Under the pieces are notes generated by a model. It was not told where the DNA came from, ran no database searches, and worked only from the letters and a program-made list of their open reading frames with translations. The position numbers were made by a program, and so were the translations under genes. Positions 58,776 to 64,000 of a stretch of 64,000 nucleotides of DNA are shown here, in pieces (position 1 is the first letter of the stretch; the number at the start of each line of letters is the position of its first letter). The DNA is from Mycobacterium sp. Its GTDB lineage: Bacteria > Actinomycetota > Actinomycetes > Mycobacteriales > Mycobacteriaceae. The stretch covers positions 52,279-116,278 of the forward strand of contig JAHFVD010000018.1 of NCBI GenBank assembly GCA_023264735.1, given 5' to 3'.

Positions 58776-59633
58776 ATGGGTACCTACGCCGTCACCGGCT
58801 CGGCATCCGGCATGGGAAAGGCCGCCGCGGAGAGGCTGCAGGCCAACGGCCATACCGTGATCGGGGTCGACATCCAGCAGGCCGATGTGGTGGCCGACCT
58901 CTCGACACCGGCAGGTCGGCGAGCCGCCGCCGACGCCGTGACACGCGCCTGCGGCGGGCGACTCGACGGCGCGGTACTGGCGGCCGGGCTCGGGCCGACG
59001 CCGGGTCGCGACCAGCCAGCGCTGATCACGCAGGTCAACTACTTCGGTGTCGTGGAGCTGCTGGAGGCGTGGCGGCCCGCCCTCGCCGCCGGCGAACGAG
59101 CGAAAGTTGTGGTGTTTTCCAGCAATTCGACCACCACCATTCCAGCGATACCCAGGCGCGCCATCCGCGCGTTGCTGGCCGGTGACAGCGACAAGGCGGT
59201 GCGGACACTCCGACTGTTCGGCCGCGGCGCACCGTCGATGGCCTACGGGGCGTCGAAGGTCGCGGTGAGCCGCTGGGTTCGGCGCCACGCGGTGACCCGC
59301 GACTGGGCGGGCGCGGGGATCCGTCTCAACGCCATCGCCCCGGGTGCCATTCTGACCCCGCTGCTGCAAAAGCAGCTGTCCACTCCGGCAGAGGCCAAGG
59401 CGATCCGTTCGTTCCCGGTGCCGATCGGCGGGTTCGGCGACGCCGGGAAACTGGCCGACTGGGTGGTGTTCATGCTGTCCGACGCAGCCGATTTCCTCTG
59501 TGGCAGCGTTCTTTTCGTCGACGGGGGATCAGATGCCTACTTCCGTGCCGACGACTGGCCAGGCTCGGTGCCCGCCCGGCGGCTCGTGCCATACCTGCGC
59601 CGGTTCAAGCGATTCAAGAGCTTCGGCAACTAG
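58776..59633 (+). CDS. Short-chain dehydrogenase (3-alpha-hydroxysteroid dehydrogenase-like)
   Basis: A 285-residue SDR with TGSASGMG (cofactor loop), VDIQQADVVADLS (acidic residue favouring NAD), the catalytic Ser in VVFSSNSTT and YGASKVAV as Tyr/Lys motif, plus the C-terminal FVDGGSDAYFRADDW common in hydroxysteroid dehydrogenase-like members. A CATACT box 6 nt before ATG 58776 suggests a leaderless transcript. It converges on the acyl-CoA dehydrogenase and shares a CTAG as stop for both genes. Confidence 0.88.
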   Translation: MGTYAVTGSASGMGKAAAERLQANGHTVIGVDIQQADVVADLSTPAGRRAAADAVTRACGGRLDGAVLAAGLGPTPGRDQPALITQVNYFGVVELLEAWRPALAAGERAKVVVFSSNSTTTIPAIPRRAIRALLAGDSDKAVRTLRLFGRGAPSMAYGASKVAVSRWVRRHAVTRDWAGAGIRLNAIAPGAILTPLLQKQLSTPAEAKAIRSFPVPIGGFGDAGKLADWVVFMLSDAADFLCGSVLFVDGGSDAYFRADDWPGSVPARRLVPYLRRFKRFKSFGN

Positions 59634-61369
59634 GGACGCATGGCATAGGCACCGTCGTAGGCTCGCACCTGCTGCCACATTCGATCGAAGCGGTCGGCGT
59701 CGGTCACCGGTTTTCGCACTGCGGACAGCGCCCATTCCTGTTGCGCGGGAGTGGAACTCGCCTTGCCGTGTAGAGCCACCGCATAGCCGGAGAAGTCCCT
59801 GACCTGAATGTCGAAGATCTGGTCGACCACGTCGGGGTCGATTCCGCGCAATTCCGCCTGCTCGAGGATCAGCTGACCGTAGACCACCAGGGTGAACAGG
59901 TGCCCGACGACAAGCATGAAGTCGAGGTCACGCTGCTGCTCGGCATCGGGTGCCGCAGTGGACAACAATGCCTGAAGCGCCCGCACCTGCTCGGTGAAGC
60001 GCGCGACATTCGGTATGGCCGAAGCCTTCTCGAAGACCGGAACCCAATCGGCGAACTGCACTTTCGACGCACCCTTGGCCGGGCCCTGCCCCCAGAAGAA
60101 GACGTCGTCGGCCGGGTCGTCACGGGTGCCGACCTCGGGATAGGAACCCGGGTTGAACAGATAATTGGGCATGAACTTCAGGATCTGCGCGACGTTGACG
60201 TGCACGGTGCCCTCGAGACGAGGCAGGGCGCCGATCAGACTCTTGACTTCCGCGAAGTAGGTAGTGCGTTCGAAGCCCTTGGCGGCCAGCACATCCCATA
60301 GCAGTCTGACCACGGTCTCACCTTCCGACGTCACCTTAGCCTTGGTCACCGGATTGAACAGCAGGTAGCGGCGATCGTCGAGGCCGGCACTGCGGAAGTA
60401 GTCGATCGCGCGGTCGCTGAACAGTTTCATCGCGACCAGCCGGGCGTAGGCGTCGACGAAACTGGCCCGCACATGGGGGAAATCGGTGACCGGGTTGCCG
60501 TACAGGATGCGGTTGTTGGCATGGGTGATCGCCTCGTAGAACGCGTGCTCACACATCCCGATCGAGGCAGTGCACAGGTTGAACTTGCCAACGTTCACCG
60601 TGTTGAGTGCGGCCGAGAACGCCTCGGGTCCGGTGCACAGGATGTCCTCCTCGTGAACCGGATAGTCCTGCAGCGCAAAGCTACTCACGAACATCTGGCC
60701 GTGTACGACGTTGCCGATCAGCTCGTAGGCAGGATGCGCACTGTCGGCGACGAACCACACGTAGCCGTCGGGGCCGTCGACGTCGGCGCGGCGGGAGAAC
60801 ACCGACACCATGCCTGCCACATTGCCGTTGCCGATGTAGTACTTCTGGCCCGTCGCCCGATAGACAACGCCGTCGTCGTCTTCCTCGGTGGGGGTGAGGA
60901 CCATGTCGGTGTTGTAGATATCAGCACCGTGCTCGCGTTCGGAGAGTGCGAAGGCCATCACGCCGCCCGCGTCGAGTTGCTCGGCGGCGCGTTGCTTGGC
61001 CTTGATGTTGTCGCTCTGCCAAATCGGGCCGAGTCCGAGGATGGTGACCTGCTCGGCGTACCAGTACGAGAGCCCGTAGAAGCCGAGGATCTCACTGAGC
61101 GCGGCGTTGCGGGAGGTGTCCCAACGTTTGTTGTCGTCGCCGAGGCCGAATTCCGACGGGGTGAGGAAGGTCGCGAAGATCCGCTCCCGCTTGATGAAAT
61201 CCAGGAAGTCCGATACCCACACCGCGTCGGAATCGTCCTGCAACAGCCGTGTCTTGCCGCGTTCCTCGAACCAGTCGATCAGCGCCCGCAGCTGGCGCCG
61301 GGTTCCGGGATCGAACTGTCGCGGGTCGTAGGTGTTCGGATTGAACAACAGCCCGCCGGTGCTCGCCAT
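59630..61369 (-). CDS. Acyl-CoA dehydrogenase family protein
   Basis: A 579-residue flavoprotein of the long acyl-CoA dehydrogenase group. It has the FAD-binding strand GGVMAFALSEREHGADIYN (about 130-150), a middle beta domain (YYIGNGNVAGMVSVFSRRA) and a helical C-terminal domain with extra length compared with the usual 380 residues. The usual catalytic Glu cannot be placed with confidence. Oxidises an acyl-CoA of unknown type. ATG 61369 is chosen because GGGAGGG lies 6 nt upstream. Confidence 0.85.
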   Translation of the reverse strand: MASTGGLLFNPNTYDPRQFDPGTRRQLRALIDWFEERGKTRLLQDDSDAVWVSDFLDFIKRERIFATFLTPSEFGLGDDNKRWDTSRNAALSEILGFYGLSYWYAEQVTILGLGPIWQSDNIKAKQRAAEQLDAGGVMAFALSEREHGADIYNTDMVLTPTEEDDDGVVYRATGQKYYIGNGNVAGMVSVFSRRADVDGPDGYVWFVADSAHPAYELIGNVVHGQMFVSSFALQDYPVHEEDILCTGPEAFSAALNTVNVGKFNLCTASIGMCEHAFYEAITHANNRILYGNPVTDFPHVRASFVDAYARLVAMKLFSDRAIDYFRSAGLDDRRYLLFNPVTKAKVTSEGETVVRLLWDVLAAKGFERTTYFAEVKSLIGALPRLEGTVHVNVAQILKFMPNYLFNPGSYPEVGTRDDPADDVFFWGQGPAKGASKVQFADWVPVFEKASAIPNVARFTEQVRALQALLSTAAPDAEQQRDLDFMLVVGHLFTLVVYGQLILEQAELRGIDPDVVDQIFDIQVRDFSGYAVALHGKASSTPAQQEWALSAVRKPVTDADRFDRMWQQVRAYDGAYAMRP

Positions 61370-61525
61370 GGCGTGCCCTCCCGTCATCGAGGCGTCGAAT
61401 CTAACGCGATCGCCGTGGCCGGATCAGCGGTTCGCGGGATGCCTGTGAGTCTCGACCCCGCGAGTCACTCCAGTCCCTTCCGTCACTGACTGCGTACCCT
61501 GACATTCGACGGCAGGAGTTTCGGC

Positions 61526-62065
61526 GTGCGGATGTCCAACGGCATGAGGGCCGGTGTGGCGGCGGTGTGGCTGGTGGCCGCTGCCGCCGGATGCAGCACC
61601 ACCACCGACGGCGCCGCCAGGTGCCCCGGCTGCGGAGCCGGTGGCGAGCCGAGCTTTCCGACCAGCAAGCCGACCGTCTCAACGCCGACGACGCCGCCCA
61701 CCCCAACGCCGCCCTCTGGCGGCGGACAGACACTGGCGCCCAGCGACACCGGCTACGTCTACATCGAAACCAAGTCGGGCCTGACCCGCTGCCAGATCAA
61801 TGCCCAGACGGTCGGCTGCGAATCGGACTTCACCAACCCACCCGTCGTCAACGGCGAGCCGGCCAACGGGGTCGAGGTGACCGCCAGCGGCAGTGTGCGC
61901 TGGATCGCCGGCAATCTTGGCGACATCCCGACCACCCCGCTCGACTACGCGATCTATCACGCGGTCGGCTGGACCATCGATGCCAGCCCCGACGGAACCC
62001 GGTTCACCAATGACGGGACCAGCCACGGAATGTTCCTCAGTACCGAAAGCGTCAAGGTTTTCTAA
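61526..62065 (+). CDS. Putative lipoprotein
   Basis: A 179-residue exported lipoprotein. The signal peptide ends in the lipobox AAGC (Cys23); it is followed by a Cys/Gly stretch, a Thr/Pro-rich linker (about 45-68) and a compact domain (about 70-179) with a Cys pair (TRCQINAQTVGC) that probably forms a disulfide. I know the pattern as a common mycobacterial exported family but cannot assign a function. GTG 61526 has AGGAG about 7 nt upstream. Confidence 0.75.
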   Translation: MRMSNGMRAGVAAVWLVAAAAGCSTTTDGAARCPGCGAGGEPSFPTSKPTVSTPTTPPTPTPPSGGGQTLAPSDTGYVYIETKSGLTRCQINAQTVGCESDFTNPPVVNGEPANGVEVTASGSVRWIAGNLGDIPTTPLDYAIYHAVGWTIDASPDGTRFTNDGTSHGMFLSTESVKVF

Positions 62066-62075
62066 GCTGGGCGGC

Positions 62076-63008
62076 ATGGACTTCCGTGTCTTCGTCGAAC
62101 CCCAGCAGGGCGCCAGCTACGCCGATCAGCTCGCCGTGGCTCAGGCCGCCGAATCTCTCGGCTACTCCGCGTTTTTCCGCTCCGATCACTATGTCGCGAT
62201 GAGCGGTGACGGGTTGCCAGGGCCGACCGACTCCTGGGTGACGCTGGCCGGCATTGCCCGCGAGACGTCCACGATCCGGCTGGGCACGCTGGTGACGTCG
62301 GCGACGTTCCGCTATCCGGGGCCGCTGGCGATCTCGGTGGCGCAGGTGGACGCGATGAGCTCGGGCCGGGTCGACTTCGGGATCGGGGCGGGCTGGTTCG
62401 ACGAAGAACACCTGGCCTACGCGATCCCGTTCCCGCCGCTGGGCGAGCGGTTCGACCGACTACACGAGCAGCTCGACATCATCACCGGGTTGTGGACCAC
62501 CCCGGCAGGCCAGACCTTCGACTACGACGGCACGTATTACACCGTCAAAGACTCGCCTGCACTGCCCAAGCCGGTGCAGGATCCCCATCCGCCGATCATC
62601 ATCGGCGGCAACGGGGCCAAGCGCACCCCCGCGCTGGCCGCGCAGTTCGCTGCCGAGTACAACTTCGCTTTCCCGGCGCTCGACTTCATCGAACCCCAGA
62701 TCGGCAGGGTCCGCGCCGCGCTGCAGGCGGCAGGCCGCGAGTCCGACGACTTCGTCTACTCGGCGGCATTCGTGGTCTGCGCCGGCCGCAACGACGCCGA
62801 GATCAGCCGCCGCGCAGACGCGATTTCGCGCGAGGGTGACGAGCTGCGCACCAACACTCCCCTGGTCGGCACACCGGCCGAAATCGTAGACCAGCTGGGG
62901 CCTTTCATCGACGCGGGCGTGCAGCGGGTGTACCTGCAGCTGCTGGATATGTCCGACCTCGACCACATGGAATTGTTCGCCACCGAGGTAGTCCGCCAAC
63001 TGGCCTGA
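62076..63008 (+). CDS. LLM-class F420-dependent oxidoreductase
   Basis: A 310-residue enzyme of the luciferase-like monooxygenase fold. Family blocks: FFRSDHYVAMSG, IRLGTLVTSATFRYPGPLAI, FGIGAGWFDEEHLAYAIPFP and HPPIIIGGNG. The probable cofactor is F420. Substrate unknown; it is not closely related to the one at 57026. ATG 62076 follows TAAGCT (62063-62068), 7 nt upstream, which includes the lipoprotein stop, so it is leaderless. Confidence 0.9.
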   Translation: MDFRVFVEPQQGASYADQLAVAQAAESLGYSAFFRSDHYVAMSGDGLPGPTDSWVTLAGIARETSTIRLGTLVTSATFRYPGPLAISVAQVDAMSSGRVDFGIGAGWFDEEHLAYAIPFPPLGERFDRLHEQLDIITGLWTTPAGQTFDYDGTYYTVKDSPALPKPVQDPHPPIIIGGNGAKRTPALAAQFAAEYNFAFPALDFIEPQIGRVRAALQAAGRESDDFVYSAAFVVCAGRNDAEISRRADAISREGDELRTNTPLVGTPAEIVDQLGPFIDAGVQRVYLQLLDMSDLDHMELFATEVVRQLA

Positions 63009-63056
63009 TTGCGGAATGCTGCGTTTGCCCTGGCAAGGCAATTAGCATTGGTAGCC

Positions 63057-63638
63057 ATGCGCAAGCAGGACCCCGCCGGGGATATCGACGAGGCGGTAAC
63101 GCCCGTCGCCCACGGGGATCCGTTCGGCCCCTATCCGGAGACCCCGTATCCGGGTTCGGCCCAGGACCCGCCCACTGATCCGGGCCTGCCGGTGATCGCC
63201 GCCGACGAGGGGTTCGACCCGTTCGCTCCCGACGCGTTCTGGTTCCCGGAACGGCCCTGGTACCGCAAGAAACAGGCCACTCTGGCGATGGGCGCCATCG
63301 GCGCGGCGGTGGTCGCGATCGTGGTGGCGGCGGTCCTGCTGGTGTCGCTGGATTCCGGTCGTTCCGAACGCTCCAAGACCACCCCGTCGGCCACCGTGAC
63401 CAGCGAGCCGACCACCACCGGCCTGACCAGCTCACAAGCCCCTGAGCCGCCGCCGCCACCCCCGCCGCCGCCGGAGACCCCGCCCTCGGACCAGCCCCAG
63501 AGCACCTGGTATCCGCAATATCCGCAGCGCGACGGTGGCGACCGGCCCAATGTGACCACGCCGCAGACCAGGCCGCCGCAGATCAGCGTGCGTCCCACCC
63601 ATCGCCCGGCCTTCCCCAACCAGCCCGGCAGCGGCTGA
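63057..63638 (+). CDS. Single-pass membrane protein with Pro-rich outer tail
   Basis: A 193-residue protein: an acidic/Pro-rich cytosolic start (about 1-78, with aromatic FDPFAPDAFWFPERPWY), one transmembrane helix (about 84-105) and an extracytoplasmic Pro/Thr tail containing a run of nine prolines. No folded domain or enzymatic motif. Leaderless: TAGCAT (63043-63048) 8 nt before ATG 63057. Resembles in layout the next gene, so the two may be a tandem duplicate that has diverged. Confidence 0.7.
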   Translation: MRKQDPAGDIDEAVTPVAHGDPFGPYPETPYPGSAQDPPTDPGLPVIAADEGFDPFAPDAFWFPERPWYRKKQATLAMGAIGAAVVAIVVAAVLLVSLDSGRSERSKTTPSATVTSEPTTTGLTSSQAPEPPPPPPPPPETPPSDQPQSTWYPQYPQRDGGDRPNVTTPQTRPPQISVRPTHRPAFPNQPGSG

Positions 63639-63656
63639 CAGTTACTATCGGAACCC

Positions 63657-64000
63657 GTGGCACGTGACGGTTCTGACGACCCGAACTACTCCGACAGCGA
63701 CCCGACGCAGTACGCCAACTACGGCGGCACGGGTGGCGAGGCCTACAGCGAGTACACCCAACCGGGTCACACACCTGCGACCGGCTACGGCGACTACCCA
63801 CCGCCGCCGCCCGAGTCCACGCCCTGGTTTCGGAAGCCCGCCGCGCTGGTCGGCCTCGGGGTGCTGACCGCGGTCATCCTGGCCCTGCTCGTCTATGCCA
63901 TCGTCAAGTTCACCGGCAGCGGCGGCTCCAGTCCGGTCACCACGACGACGACATCCCCGACGACGTCCACCTCGGCGGCGACGTCGGCGTCGGTCGCCCC
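63657..64000 (+). CDS. Single-pass membrane protein with Thr/Ser-rich tail (3' end cut by window edge)
   Basis: Only the first 114 codons are visible. An acidic/Tyr-rich start (SDDPNYSDSDPTQYANYGG) leads to the Pro stretch YPPPPPEST, a WFRKPAAL anchor, one transmembrane helix (about 62-85) and a Thr/Ser-rich outer tail. GTG 63657 has TACTAT (63643-63648) 8 nt upstream, so the transcript is leaderless. Same layout as the gene before it. Confidence 0.65.
   Translation, partial: MARDGSDDPNYSDSDPTQYANYGGTGGEAYSEYTQPGHTPATGYGDYPPPPPESTPWFRKPAALVGLGVLTAVILALLVYAIVKFTGSGGSSPVTTTTTSPTTSTSAATSASVA

Overview
The window is mycobacterial chromosome, most likely from a non-tuberculous, rapidly growing species (Mycolicibacterium type). 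It has high GC, many GTG starts, many leaderless genes with a TANNNT box 6 to 8 nt before the start codon, F420-dependent (LLM) oxidoreductases, an LpqN/T-like lipoprotein, and a backbone whose order I recognise from memory as the M. tuberculosis Rv0350-Rv0385 neighbourhood. Comparisons with H37Rv genes here come from memory, not from a search.

Region 1 (1-12.5 kb): partial membrane protein, PaaI-type thioesterase, purA, an Rv0358-like protein, an M50 site-2 protease, a CDF metal exporter behind an ArsR/SmtB-like operator, a multi-PAS GGDEF/EAL protein, a DUF3151 protein, an Rv0361-like membrane protein, fba, a DedA protein and two exported proteins. Region 2 (12.7-25.7 kb): an eroded carbon monoxide dehydrogenase (cox) locus that keeps CoxG and XdhC but has lost the structural genes and carries a broken LysR regulator. 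It is followed by an SDR/DUF1214/sulfotransferase/SnoaL operon, an SDR, a divergent TetR-dienelactone hydrolase pair with a 25-bp palindrome, an NhaA-thioredoxin fusion coupled to a GH76 enzyme, a SPOUT methyltransferase and a lipoprotein.

Region 3 (26-33 kb): a tightly coupled three-gene operon (unknown protein, E1-like/nitroreductase fusion, GAF-GGDEF-EAL enzyme) sits between the Rv0381c-like gene and pyrE, followed by ttfA. Region 4 (33-41.7 kb): enoyl-CoA hydratase, alpha/beta hydrolase, two head-to-head gene remnants (FAD monooxygenase and TetR), clpB under a HAIR/SigH-like control region, small proteins, a GAP-family transporter and a flavohaemoglobin. Region 5 (41.8-48.2 kb): a five-gene coupled operon for an acetyl-CoA-synthetase-like ligase, 2-oxoacid dehydrogenase E1 alpha, E1 beta, E2 and an acyl carrier protein, preceded by an 85-aa protein and a DosR-like box; then an aldose epimerase.

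Region 6 (48.3-52.5 kb): the dnaK-grpE-dnaJ-hspR heat-shock operon with a HAIR operator. Region 7 (52.5-64 kb) is accessory and partly decayed: three frameshifted pseudogenes (exported protein, MFS transporter, small secreted protein), a secreted S15-like hydrolase, a GAP-family protein, two LLM oxidoreductases, an SDR, an acyl-CoA dehydrogenase, a lipoprotein and two single-pass membrane proteins with Pro/Thr-rich tails, the last cut by the right edge. I saw no tRNA, rRNA, CRISPR array or insertion sequence. The best candidates for an undescribed system are the three-gene cassette at 26-31 kb and the ligase/dehydrogenase/ACP operon at 42-47 kb.
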